Positions 50,136 to 58,282 are shown, counted from the first letter of the stretch. The stretch: 64,000 nucleotides of DNA from VGSG01 sp040756375 (GCA_040756375.1 JBFLZC010000010.1:62001-126000), one strand, 5' to 3'. Program-made: numbers and translations. The notes: generated from the sequence alone by a model not told the origin.

Positions 50136-50409
50136 GAGGCTGTTTCAGTGCTACGATCCCACTCAGAATCGTGCCACGGCTAGTGAAGAAGGTCCCGCTT
50201 GGGTGGCCCCGACGTTCCCGCGGAACGCGGGATCGGGGTCGCAAAGCGACAGGAAGCGATGACCATAACGCACCGAAGCTACTACCTATATACCAACTAT
50301 GTACTTCAAACGAAGAACGCTTCTTGTGCCTCCGGCACCGGGACGTATGACGTCCCGGCCACCCAAGGTAGCACCATATTGCAAGCCCCAGGACTCTTGA
50401 GACAGCCTC
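50136..50409. repeat. Nested inverted repeat (about 274 bp) in a gene-free spacer
   Basis: Outer arms GAGGCTGTTTCA (50136-50147) and TGAGACAGCCTC (50398-50409) match at 11 of 12 bases. Inside, CTTGGGTGGCC (50198-50208) pairs with GGCCACCCAAG (50357-50367). Further in lie TCCCGCG/CGCGGGA flanked by CCCCGA/TCGGGG (50207-50238), GTCGC/GCGAC (50238-50250) and CCGGGACGT/ACGTCCCGG (50338-50358). The gene-free interval 49959-50602 is thus almost entirely nested palindromes, with the perfect palindrome below. Confidence 0.6.
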
Positions 50410-50421
50410 TTCATTGCGACC

Positions 50422-50455
50422 GTTACAAGGGCGTGATGAATCACGCCCTTGTAAC
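50422..50455. repeat. Perfect 16-base palindrome
   Basis: GTTACAAGGGCGTGAT and its exact reverse complement are separated by GA only. It follows the nested repeat by 12 bases and precedes the permease gene by ~150 bases. Could be a REP-like unit, a terminator or a cruciform; no T-run follows. Confidence 0.6.
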
Positions 50456-50602
50456 TACAGGCTATTCTAATCCATTGCCTCCGCAACACAATTGGTGACA
50501 GCCTGTTGCAAAAGGCAAGACTGAATGCAGGCGTGTGTAAAGCACGTGGGCGCGTTCGATCCCATACTTGCCCCGCTGACTCCCCGCGCCTAATTTGCTA
50601 AT

Positions 50603-51775
50603 ATGAGCGGCATGGAATTATTAGGCCAAATAGCCTTTGCGTCTGTAACCGTGTTCCGTGAAGCGGCTCCGTACGTGCTCTTGGGCTTTCTGGTTGCCGG
50701 GATTCTGCGAGCATTTGTCGGGCCCGATACCGTGGTCCGGTATCTCAGACGCGGCCGTTTTCGGTCAGTGCTGTACGCATCACTCCTGGGCATTCCCATA
50801 CCACTCTGATCTTGCGGCACCATCCCCGCAGTTGCGGGGCTACGCAGGCAAGGAGCAAGCAAGGGCGCGGCTCTGGCCTTCCTCATATCCACGCCTGAGA
50901 CCGGCGTGGATTCCATAGCCTTGAGCTATTCCCTTTTGGGACCCGTGATCGCAGCAATAAGGCCAATTGCTGCTTTCGTTACCGGGTTGGTGGCCGGAAT
51001 CATCGAGAATGTCTCCTCAGCGTTTTCCGAAGAGCTTCACGAAATCCGTCCCAACCTCACATGCGCGATTGACGGCTGCTGCGACGGCCAAGACTGCGAC
51101 CCCAAGGATCATGCAGCTCATCACACTTTCTCCGAAAAGATCCGCGCGGGCGTACGGTTCGCGTTTGACGACCTCATGAGCGACTTGGCGGTCTGGTTTT
51201 TGGCAGGCATCGTGCTGGCCGGGTTGATCAGCGTGCTGGTGCCCGCGACCTTGGTGAGTGAGTATCTCGGTTCCGGCCTGCTCGCGTATCTCGCGATGCT
51301 GGTGGTGAGCCTGCCCATGTACGTATGTGCGAGCATGTCCACACCGGTTGCTGCCGCGCTCTTGCTCAAGGGATCAAGCCCTGGAGTAATTATGGTTCTC
51401 ATGTTGGCCGGGCCGGCGACTAATGCGGCAACCATGACCGTCGTGGGCGGGCTTTTGGGAAAACGAACCCTGGCAATTTACCTTGGAACAATTGTCGCTT
51501 GTACACTCTTCTTCGCGTTCCTGACAGACCTGATCTTTGACTCGTTCAGCCTGCACACGGGCACGGGGGCGCTTGCAACCGGCGGCGAGCTGTTGCCGGG
51601 ATGGCTGGAATGGGGCGCCGCCATATTGCTTGCCGCGTTCATGGCGCGGGTGGTGTGGACCAGAGGGCCTCGTAAATTACTGACTCAGGCTTTCGGCACA
51701 GAATCCGCGCGGGAAGAACAGCCAGCGGAAGCGGAATCGGTCAGCACAAGCGAGACATGCTCAGGAGAGACCTGA
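50603..51775 (+). CDS. Probable selenoprotein: SO_0444/UPF0718-type metal-efflux permease with in-frame UGA (Sec69)
   Basis: A 390-residue polytopic permease interrupted by one TGA at 50807-50809 (codon 69). Both sides are in the same frame, and the stretch after the TGA is open through to 51775. It reads P-L-U-S-C-G-T-I-P-A, then SKGAALAFLISTPETGVDS, the conserved core of the SO_0444 Cu/Zn efflux and related permeases, where the family has P-L-C-S-C-G. A central Cys/His-rich loop (TCAIDGCCDGQDCDPKDHAA) and SLPMYVCASMSTPVAAALL complete the two halves. The ATG at 50603 lacks a clear SD. The alternative is a nonsense pseudogene. The SECIS-like hairpin and exact Cys-to-UGA position favour Sec. 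Confidence 0.75.
50810..50853 (+). promoter_or_regulatory. bSECIS-like stem-loop after the UGA
   Basis: An apical stem CCCCGC/GCGGGG (50824-50839) has an AGTT loop whose second base is G. That G lies 22 bases after the UGA, close to the E. coli fdhF element. A lower stem CTTGC (50811) with GCAAG (50848) begins right after the UGA. This fits the bacterial SECIS rules of loop distance, stem length and a G among the first two loop bases. It still encodes the conserved TIPAVAG. Confidence 0.6.
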
Positions 51776-51866
51776 GAGCCCAAATAACTCGTCCCGTAGG
51801 GATGACAGATCCACCCAACGGTTGGTGGCTGACTGCGCTCAAGGGAGAAAACCTTGAAGACCGCCC

Positions 51867-53486
51867 ATGCCTTCTGAATCCACAAGCCGAGTAATCCTCA
51901 TCCATCCTCCCGCGGTGAGCAAGAGGTACCTGAAGACCAAGTTCATGCCGTACGGTATGGCGGTGATTTACGCGTATCTCAAAGAACACGGCATTCCGGT
52001 GGAACAGCACGATCATCTCATGGAGTATTTGTTTAAGGCGCCGGAAGATATCGACTTCCACAATCCGGCAATGAGCTTTACTGAAGAGGATTTCCTCGCG
52101 TATCTGCGTGACGGATCGGAACACCCTGGATTGGCGGCTTTTGCAGAGAAATACGGCTTTGGATTGGTCTCCGACAACGGCTTCTATGCTTTCTCCATTG
52201 TGGCGTACCACCAGTTCTGGGCGAGTTTGCTCCTGAGCCGATACATTCGGGCTCATGACCCACACGCGGTGATCGTCTTCGGAGGCCCCTTTATGACCAT
52301 AAAGCCGGCTGCGTCGATTGTTCGCTATGGATTGGCCGACTACTGGGTCAAGGGGAGCGGCGAGATCCCGCTCCTAATGCTTTACAAGATGCACCGCGGA
52401 AATGGGGGCCATTCGCTGAAAGACATTCCCGGACTGATCTTTATGCAGGACGGAGAGTTTGTTGAGAATCCGAGATCCGAACCGGCTGCTATCGAGGAAC
52501 GCGCTCCCGATTTTGAGGGCCTCGATCTCGAGCAGTACTGCTATGACCATCCGCTTACCGGTGATCAGACTCTTTTTCTGCCGTATCGGATTACCAAAGG
52601 ATGTCCTTCCCGATGCACGTTCTGCACAGGTCGGCTCGTGGATCGATATGCGGTCAAGCCGGTTGAGAAGGTAGTTTCCGAACTCATCTCTCTTTCTCAG
52701 CGCTATCAGACGAATAACTTCATGTTTGCCGACGCATCGGTCAATGGGAGCCCTCGCATTCTGGAGCGGGTCTGCGACGAGCTTATTCGCAAGTTCCCCG
52801 ATATCCGGTGGTACGCATACGCGCGGGTGAGGGGCTTCGATTCGCACTTATTGCGGAAGGCCCGGGACGCGGGATGTTTCAGCCTCTTCTGGGGCCTGGA
52901 ATCCGCGCACCAGCCCACGGTGGAGCTGCTGGGTAAACGGTTTCAGGTCGAGCGGATGTATGAAGCGATCGACCAGGCCATCGAGCTGGGAATCAAGAAT
53001 TATATTCATATCATGTACAACACCCCTCACGAAACCGATGCGGACGTGAAAGCTTTCATAAGCCTGGTGGAGCGCTATATCAATTCCCCAATGGTCGTGT
53101 TTCTTCCTGGGCGCTTCCTTCTCGAGCCGCAATCGCTGATGTTCCAAGATCCGGAAACCTATGGCCTGGCAAACATCACTAAGGTAAAGGCCAGCCTCTT
53201 TGAACGTGAACAGTACACCTATGACGAGACCAGGACGGGCCTGAATTCGGAGCATGTGCGAAGGCGAAATGAAAACCACAAACTGATGCTCGTGGATCAT
53301 TTGGAATGGATTCGGTATCACGCCGTGACGAGGAACTCAAAGAGCCGCATAGTCAGGATGATCCCTTCCCGCTTGTTTGTGCGCACCGCTAATTATGCGC
53401 GGCGATCGCGAATGGCATCCCGCATCCACAGTGCGTTTATCAATTGGGTAGAGTCAACGGCCCGCGGTCTGGGTGAACAGATGTAG
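51867..53486 (+). CDS. B12-binding-domain radical SAM protein
   Basis: 539 residues. The N-terminal half resembles the cobalamin-binding domain of class B radical SAM enzymes (PPAVSKRYLKTKFMPYGMAV, GGPFMTIKPAASIVRYG). The cluster motif CPSRCTFC at 246-253 binds the [4Fe-4S] that cleaves SAM, followed by FADASVNGSPR and WGLESAHQPTVELLGKRF. Such enzymes methylate or rearrange unactivated carbons. The reaction here is unknown, and there is no partner gene except the permease 91 bases upstream. Confidence 0.85.
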   Translation: MPSESTSRVILIHPPAVSKRYLKTKFMPYGMAVIYAYLKEHGIPVEQHDHLMEYLFKAPEDIDFHNPAMSFTEEDFLAYLRDGSEHPGLAAFAEKYGFGLVSDNGFYAFSIVAYHQFWASLLLSRYIRAHDPHAVIVFGGPFMTIKPAASIVRYGLADYWVKGSGEIPLLMLYKMHRGNGGHSLKDIPGLIFMQDGEFVENPRSEPAAIEERAPDFEGLDLEQYCYDHPLTGDQTLFLPYRITKGCPSRCTFCTGRLVDRYAVKPVEKVVSELISLSQRYQTNNFMFADASVNGSPRILERVCDELIRKFPDIRWYAYARVRGFDSHLLRKARDAGCFSLFWGLESAHQPTVELLGKRFQVERMYEAIDQAIELGIKNYIHIMYNTPHETDADVKAFISLVERYINSPMVVFLPGRFLLEPQSLMFQDPETYGLANITKVKASLFEREQYTYDETRTGLNSEHVRRRNENHKLMLVDHLEWIRYHAVTRNSKSRIVRMIPSRLFVRTANYARRSRMASRIHSAFINWVESTARGLGEQM

Positions 53487-53530
53487 AATCGGCTTCAGAG
53501 CGATGAGGCTCCATCACTGCCGTTAGTCAT

Positions 53531-53680
53531 GTAGGATGCGGTGATCCCGCGTCTCGCGGGGAACCGCATCGGTGGCGATCTTGTCGCTTACTATTCAGTT
53601 CACGTCTTTCCCTATTTTGGTCTCAGGAAGGATGCAGAAAACCGCGAGCGATGCGGTTCGCTACACACACCGCATCCTAC
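53531..53680. repeat. Palindromic interspersed element with GTAGGATGCGGTG ends
   Basis: A 150-base unit with perfect 13-base terminal inverted repeats GTAGGATGCGGTG and CACCGCATCCTAC. Each end folds separately: GATGCGGT with ACCGCATC around CCCGCG/CGCGGG, and a GATGCGGTTCGC copy near the right end. The form is that of a paired REP or MITE, lying between convergent genes. Confidence 0.65.
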
Positions 53681-53690
53681 GAACTGCGGA

Positions 53691-54557
53691 CTATCGGACC
53701 AGATGGCGTCTCAATTTGGCGGCAACCTCCCGCACCTTGCCCAAGTCGACACCGGTCCTGAAATTCATCGATTCCAGCGTCTCAATGACGTCTTCGGTGG
53801 GGATATTGCCCTTTGCGCCTGGAATGAACGGGCAGCCTCCAAGACCTGCCACAGACGTATCAAACCTTCGAATTCCCATTTCCAGCGCAGCAATCAGGTT
53901 AGCGCGCCCGAATCCGTAGGTGTCGTGCAGGTGGAGAGCGATCCTCTCCGTTGGGAACTTATCCTGTACCGCACACAACAACGCGCTCGTATCTTCCGGT
54001 TTGCCCATGCCTGCGGTGTCCGCGAGACAGATCTCGGAAGGCCCACGCTCTTCCAGCGCGGCCAGAATGTCCATTACCCGAGCCACCGGCACCGCGCCTT
54101 CGTAGAAGCACCCTAGCGCGCACATCACGCCCGCGGTTACGCCTAGGCCATGCGAAATCGCGAGATCGATCATGCCCACTGCCTGAGCTAGAGCTTTTGA
54201 CACGGTCATGTTGGAGTTTTTGATGCTGTGGGTTTCGGAGGCAGAGACGAAGATTTCGACATGTTTCAATCCCGCGTCCAGAGCGGCTTCGAGTCCACGG
54301 TGGTTGAGCACCAAGACACTGTACCGGACCTGCTCCTTGTTCTTAAGGTGCTGGAAGACCTTGTCCGTATCGGCCATTTGCGGGACGAGGCGAGGGTTCA
54401 CAAAGGACCCAATTTGGATGCGAGAGAGTCCCGCGTCTGCCAGCAGATTGATGATTTCCGCCCGTGCTTCGGGAGCGAGGACCGTCTCTTCGTTTTGGAG
54501 CCCGTCACGGGGTCCCACTTCCTGGAGAATTACCGATTCTTTTCGCATTCCCGTCAT
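53691..54557 (-). CDS. Hydroxymethylglutaryl-CoA lyase
   Basis: Splits HMG-CoA to acetoacetate and acetyl-CoA; also similar to related aldolases such as 3-hydroxy-acyl-CoA lyases. 288 residues; the TIM-barrel start EVGPRDGLQNE, the metal His pair LHLHDTYGFG, and the Cys active-site loop GGCPFIPGAKGNIPTEDV. The ATG at 54557 follows AAAGG. It is divergent from the AAA ATPase, with a 3' palindromic repeat next to its stop. Confidence 0.92.
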   Translation of the reverse strand: MTGMRKESVILQEVGPRDGLQNEETVLAPEARAEIINLLADAGLSRIQIGSFVNPRLVPQMADTDKVFQHLKNKEQVRYSVLVLNHRGLEAALDAGLKHVEIFVSASETHSIKNSNMTVSKALAQAVGMIDLAISHGLGVTAGVMCALGCFYEGAVPVARVMDILAALEERGPSEICLADTAGMGKPEDTSALLCAVQDKFPTERIALHLHDTYGFGRANLIAALEMGIRRFDTSVAGLGGCPFIPGAKGNIPTEDVIETLESMNFRTGVDLGKVREVAAKLRRHLVR

Positions 54558-54842
54558 TTCTGACGCCTTTGCTAGTCTGAAAGACGCTCAACGGAGCTCC
54601 GCGCCGCTGAATCCGCGTTGAAGCGCAAGCCTCATCCGGTGGCCGATAATATTATAGCATTGGAGACCTCCGGCCCTAAGGACGTATCGCCCCTTATTTG
54701 TCGTGCCTTGATCCGCCACGGCGCCAGGGCGGCGGAACCCTCCTTGACATCGTGGGTCAAAGATTCTACGAGCAAGGGTTGGTCGCTGGGAGGCCGGCCG
54801 AGCATATTCGGCCTCGGACCGCTCGCGATCCTGGAGGAGACT

Positions 54843-55922
54843 ATGGAAATCCCCACAAATGGGCCCGCGCCTGAAGATTGCGTGTCCTATATACTCGAAT
54901 GTAGCGGTCATAGAGTTGACCCAGAGGTGGCACAAGAGCTGTGGCAGAGGATTCTGCAGCACAAGTGGTTCCTGTCCGAAAAGCTTGAGCGCGATGTCGG
55001 CATGAGAGTCGCGTGTATCGACTTGATCGAGAATCAACTCTCCGATTTCGGAGGAGCTCGCGAAGAAGAAAATCTCCGGATTCTCAATGAGTTGGACGCA
55101 AGGAGAATAGATCGGTCGATCTGGGATACGATCTCCGACTCTCAGCCACCCAAACAGATCGTCAATTGGAGGATCATACTTCCACTCACGGAAATGGAGC
55201 TGGCCCGCAAACATGGAGTGACCCCACCCAAGGCTATCATCTTCTTCGGCCCTCCGGGCACGGGGAAAACGCACTTCGTCCGCGCGATCGCGGGCGTGCT
55301 TCAGTGGTGGTACGTGGAGATTAGTCCGAGCAGTCTCATGAGCGAGGGTGAAGAAAAGCTGGGCTCGAACCTGAAACGACTGATGGAGCGTATACGTGAC
55401 CTGAATGAAGCAGTGGTTTTCATTGACGAATTCGAAGAGATTGCGGGGAGCCGCGATCAGGCCTCTCGAATGGACAAATCAATCACGAATGAGTTTCTCA
55501 AGCAGGTTCCGCAGCTCAAGAAGATGGAAAAAAAGAGCCTCCTCGTGTGTGCGACCAATTACATACGAGAGCTGGACGCAGCCTTGCTCAGACCCGGGCG
55601 CTTCGACTGCATCATGCCGGTTGGGGGGCTGGATGACCTGAGTCGGAGGACCATCTTCGAACACTACCTTGCCCGCACCAACAGGGGCGAAGTGGACGTG
55701 CAGAGAATTATTAAGAAGATCCCCCTTTTTACCCCTGCGGATATCGAATATCTGTTCCAAAGGGTCAGACAGCATTCGTTCGAACGGGAGTACGCGCGAG
55801 GCAAGGACTACAAGGTGTCCACCAAGACTTTTTTGGAGATGATCCCCACAATCCGCCCTACCCTGACACAAGAGATCGTTACAGAGTTCGAGCAGGATTG
55901 CGCACAGTATTCTCGGTACTAA
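54843..55922 (+). CDS. Stand-alone AAA ATPase
   Basis: 359 residues from ATG 54843, which has GGAGGAG three bases upstream. An upstream TTG in frame would add 75 residues of low-complexity sequence. The N-terminal ~130 residues are unassigned. Walker A FFGPPGTGKTHF lies at ~134-145, Walker B AVVFIDEFEEIAG at ~190, and sensor 2-like ALLRPGRFD at ~250. It belongs to the classical AAA family (FtsH/p97 type), without a protease domain. The substrate is unknown. Confidence 0.8.
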   Translation: MEIPTNGPAPEDCVSYILECSGHRVDPEVAQELWQRILQHKWFLSEKLERDVGMRVACIDLIENQLSDFGGAREEENLRILNELDARRIDRSIWDTISDSQPPKQIVNWRIILPLTEMELARKHGVTPPKAIIFFGPPGTGKTHFVRAIAGVLQWWYVEISPSSLMSEGEEKLGSNLKRLMERIRDLNEAVVFIDEFEEIAGSRDQASRMDKSITNEFLKQVPQLKKMEKKSLLVCATNYIRELDAALLRPGRFDCIMPVGGLDDLSRRTIFEHYLARTNRGEVDVQRIIKKIPLFTPADIEYLFQRVRQHSFEREYARGKDYKVSTKTFLEMIPTIRPTLTQEIVTEFEQDCAQYSRY

Positions 55923-55944
55923 TACTCTTGAGGGATAGCAATTC

Positions 55945-55965
55945 GGGCCGGTACGAGACCGGCCC
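55945..55965. repeat. Perfect 8-base hairpin between convergent genes
   Basis: GGGCCGGT and ACCGGCCC around ACGAG. It sits in the 60-base gap between the convergent AAA and MutY-like genes and could act as a bidirectional terminator, though no T-run is seen. Confidence 0.45.
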
Positions 55966-55982
55966 CCACATTGCCAATCCGT

Positions 55983-56828
55983 TCATGGTTGCCCGGACGC
56001 TATCCTCACCTGATTCCCCCTCCGTTCCAAGAAGCCCTCCCGGATCAGACAATCCAGAATCGGGACAACTCGTTCCGGCTGTTTTCCCACCTCCTTGATG
56101 ATGTCTTCCATTGGGCAACTTCTGAGCCTAAGAGCCGCTTTGATGATCAAGCCCCGAATCTGGCGATCCGAGCCCTCAAACCGCGTCTGCCGGGAATAAT
56201 GGGCGCTCCTTCGATTGGGGTTGCCGTCCATTGGTTTGAGTGTGGCGCCGTAATCCATCAGCGCGTAATACCACGAGCGCGGGCTGGACTGGTCCAGGGT
56301 GGCCTCTACCAGAGGCAGAATCTGCCTATCCTTCACAGCCTGTTTGCCGGAGAAGAAGCAGTGGATGAACACGCGTCTGATGTTCGTTTCCACGAAAACA
56401 ACCGGTTTGTTAAATGCAAACGCGACCAACGCGCCCGAGGTAGCCTTTCCAATTCCTGGAAGCGTCTGAAGTGTCTTCACAGAGTCGGGGAGTCGACCGC
56501 CAAACTCCTCCGCCACGATTCGAGCAGTCCGCTGGAGCGCGATGCAGCGACGATTATAGCCGAGCCCCTGCCACGCAGCGAGGACAGCTCCCAGGTCCTC
56601 CCGAGCGAGGCAGGCCACGTCCGGAAACTTGGCAATGAACGGCTCGTACTTATGGAGAACGCGCTCCACTTGTGTCTGCTGGAGCATGATCTCTGACACA
56701 AGGATGCGATAAGGATCCCAGGTTGCCCGCCACGGTAGGTCGCGACCATGCTCCCGGAAATATCCATAGATAAGATCCTGGAACGCTATTATTTCCTTTT
56801 GGGTGAGCTTCGCCATATTTTCCGGCAT
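55983..56828 (-). CDS. MutY-like HhH-GPD glycosylase without an iron-sulfur cluster
   Basis: A base-excision glycosylase of 281 residues from ATG 56828 (a TTG at 56867 is possible). Catalytic Glu46 in SEIMLQQTQV, HhH LPGIGKATSG (123-132). Where MutY has catalytic Asp in LDGN, this reads VETN (Glu147). The C-terminal Cys cluster is replaced by NPNRRSAHYSRQTRFEGS. This fits a subfamily of MutY-like enzymes lacking the [4Fe-4S] cluster. The substrate (A:G, T:G or other) cannot be set by sequence alone. Confidence 0.85.
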   Translation of the reverse strand: MPENMAKLTQKEIIAFQDLIYGYFREHGRDLPWRATWDPYRILVSEIMLQQTQVERVLHKYEPFIAKFPDVACLAREDLGAVLAAWQGLGYNRRCIALQRTARIVAEEFGGRLPDSVKTLQTLPGIGKATSGALVAFAFNKPVVFVETNIRRVFIHCFFSGKQAVKDRQILPLVEATLDQSSPRSWYYALMDYGATLKPMDGNPNRRSAHYSRQTRFEGSDRQIRGLIIKAALRLRSCPMEDIIKEVGKQPERVVPILDCLIREGFLERRGNQVRIASGQP

Positions 56829-57030
56829 TATGGCCTTTTTCACGGTTTCTCTCGCTTCAGTGAACAACGAGGATCCGCAGGTTCCCGGGAACCTGAACGT
56901 GGCCCCACGTGTCAGTTTTAGATAGTGTCTCGGCTGCTGGCAAGACTCGGATGCAAAAAATAGGCGGGGTGGCGGTAGGAAGGCGCCTTGCGGGCCTGCA
57001 AGATGGTTGATGGAATCCCTTGACAGGGAT

Positions 57031-57059
57031 TTGTCATCACTTGCGAATTATGCTAGAAT
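57031..57059 (+). promoter_or_regulatory. Sigma-70-type promoter of the small transcription unit
   Basis: TTGTCA at 57031-57036, a 17-base spacer, TAGAAT at 57054-57059. Strong match in an AT-rich patch, with an additional TTGACA at 57020. Confidence 0.6.
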
Positions 57060-57107
57060 TCTCGCCCGTTGAGATACCCGTGGAGCGAGCTACTCACGTA
57101 GGAGACA

Positions 57108-57239
57108 ATGAAGTGCGAGAATCAGCGCCTGCCGCTCGTTCGGTGTTCCGCGTGGGCAGGACCCATTAGGGCTGGAAATGTCAGTGCCGAAGTGAGATCA
57201 TATCAGCCTGTATGGATGGCTTGCGAGAATGATATATGA
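57108..57239 (+). CDS. 43-residue small ORF in the small transcription unit
   Basis: ATG at 57108 preceded by TAGGAGAC, ending in TGA at 57237-57239. It encodes MKCENQRLPLVRCSAWAGPI followed by a 23-residue C-terminus ending WMACENDI. Three Cys; CEN occurs twice. No membrane helix. The promoter, SD and terminator make expression plausible, but conservation is unknown. Confidence 0.35.
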   Translation: MKCENQRLPLVRCSAWAGPIRAGNVSAEVRSYQPVWMACENDI

Positions 57240-57251
57240 CCGCTTGCATAG

Positions 57252-57277
57252 AGAGCCAAGATTCTTGAAGCTCTTTT
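57252..57277 (+). terminator. Intrinsic terminator of the small unit
   Basis: AGAGC-CAAGA, one-base loop, TCTTG-AA-GCTCT followed by TTT: a near-complete 10-base stem with an AA bulge and T-run, ahead of the RibD-like gene by ~100 bases. Confidence 0.6.
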
Positions 57278-57382
57278 CAAAAGGAACCACCTCCACATCT
57301 GCGTGAATCATGCTGTCATGAGGGTATATCGAATCATGTGTGGCATGGCGGAATTCTCAGTTTCGGGGGGCAAGTGATTGGG

Positions 57383-58084
57383 ATGGCAGCGGTTCAGTGT
57401 CTGACTGAATACCTTCGCAAATCCCGAAAGCGGCTCAGGCGCCCCTTTGTAACCTTGAGCTATGCCCAGAGCCTGGATGGATCCATTTCCGCGCGGGCAG
57501 GCGAACCTCTGACAATCAGCGGCCCGGATTCGCTCGTTTTGACACATAAACTGAGAGCTTGTCACGATTGCATCCTTGTAGGGATCGGGACGGTTCTTTC
57601 TGATAATCCGCGCCTAAATGTTCGGCTGGTCGAAGGGAAGAACCCTCGGCCCATTATCCTGGATAGTCGGCTCAGATTACCGCCGAACAGCAACATTTTC
57701 TCTCATAACGGCGACTCCCCTCTCGTCATCACCCGCGAGAATTCCGATAAACGCCGAGCTCAGACGCTTATCGATGCCGGGGCCACCGTGCTGGAAGTTC
57801 CCGCAAACGCGCGCGGGCAGATCAGCTTGACGAGCATGATAGACCTGCTCGCTGAAATGGGTGTGCGCAGCATCATGGTGGAAGGCGGGTCCCGGGTGAT
57901 AACGAGCTTCTTAATGGCCCGGCTCGCGGATTATATCGTGCTTACCGTCGTTCCGGTCCTGGTGGGAGGGCTGCGAGCGGTCAGCGATTTGAATCAATCC
58001 GACCCGGGGTGCTTTCTTAGAATAAGGAATCTGGGCCATGAGTGGCTCGGCGAGGATTTGATCGTCTGGGGCAGTCTGCTGTGA
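57383..58084 (+). CDS. RibD C-terminal (reductase) domain protein
   Basis: 233 residues from ATG 57383 (a GTG at 57374 is possible, preceded by CGGGGGGCA). The dihydrofolate-reductase-like fold of the riboflavin-pathway reductase is seen in PFVTLSYAQSLDGSISA, ACHDCILVGIGTVLSDNPRL and VRSIMVEGGSRVITSFL. The N-terminal deaminase domain of full-length RibD is absent. It could be the reductase of a split RibD, or a related NADPH reductase. A terminator follows. Confidence 0.85.
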   Translation: MAAVQCLTEYLRKSRKRLRRPFVTLSYAQSLDGSISARAGEPLTISGPDSLVLTHKLRACHDCILVGIGTVLSDNPRLNVRLVEGKNPRPIILDSRLRLPPNSNIFSHNGDSPLVITRENSDKRRAQTLIDAGATVLEVPANARGQISLTSMIDLLAEMGVRSIMVEGGSRVITSFLMARLADYIVLTVVPVLVGGLRAVSDLNQSDPGCFLRIRNLGHEWLGEDLIVWGSLL

Positions 58085-58171
58085 GATTGGTCAGGGGAGG
58101 TTTCGGTTAAAAAAAGGCCTCCTCGGTGACTCTCAATAAAGCCCAAAATTTGTTGAGTCGCTTGGAAATAG

Positions 58172-58222
58172 GACCGGGGGAAGCCCCTCTGCATCGCAAG
58201 GCGCTTCCCCCGGGTCTCTTTT
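58172..58222 (+). terminator. Intrinsic terminator after the RibD-like gene
   Basis: GACCGGGGGAAGC (58172) with GCTTCCCCCGGGTC (to 58216), one bulged G, an 18-base loop, then TCTTTT. It separates the reductase gene from the exporter pair. Confidence 0.6.
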
Positions 58223-58282
58223 GAGACGTACCGAAACCGCGTCAACCCGCGGCCTTTTAGGGATGGCCCGAAGACGAGCGCA

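Larger units (their letters stand above)
57066..57277 (+). ncRNA. Possible small RNA (or leader-like mRNA) of about 210 nt
   Basis: Bounded by the promoter above and a terminator at 57252-57277. Internal pairings include CGTGGAG with CTCACG (57078-57098) and CCTGCC with GGCAGG. It does not match 6S, SRP, tmRNA, TPP or FMN consensus on reading. It also contains a 43-codon ORF with an SD, so it may be an mRNA. Confidence 0.4.

Noticed and set aside
50906..51775. A separate gene starting at GTG 50906
   Set aside because: It has no ribosome-binding site, begins inside the conserved core and lies in the same frame as the upstream part. One gene with a Sec codon or a nonsense mutation explains it better.
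54618..54842. N-terminal extension of the AAA ATPase from an in-frame TTG
   Set aside because: The ATG at 54843 has a strong GGAGGAG just upstream, while the extension lacks both an SD and recognisable domain features.
56868..57030. Additional gene in the spacer upstream of the small unit
   Set aside because: No open frame with a ribosome-binding site is seen.
57060..57110. TPP (thi-box) riboswitch suggested by GAGATACCC and CGTAGGAGA
   Set aside because: The central CTGA and the P4/P5 core of the TPP consensus are missing, and the downstream gene is RibD-like.
57240..57382. FMN riboswitch ahead of the RibD-like gene
   Set aside because: No RFN core (AGGGTGAAATTC, GACCGGCGGT) was found.
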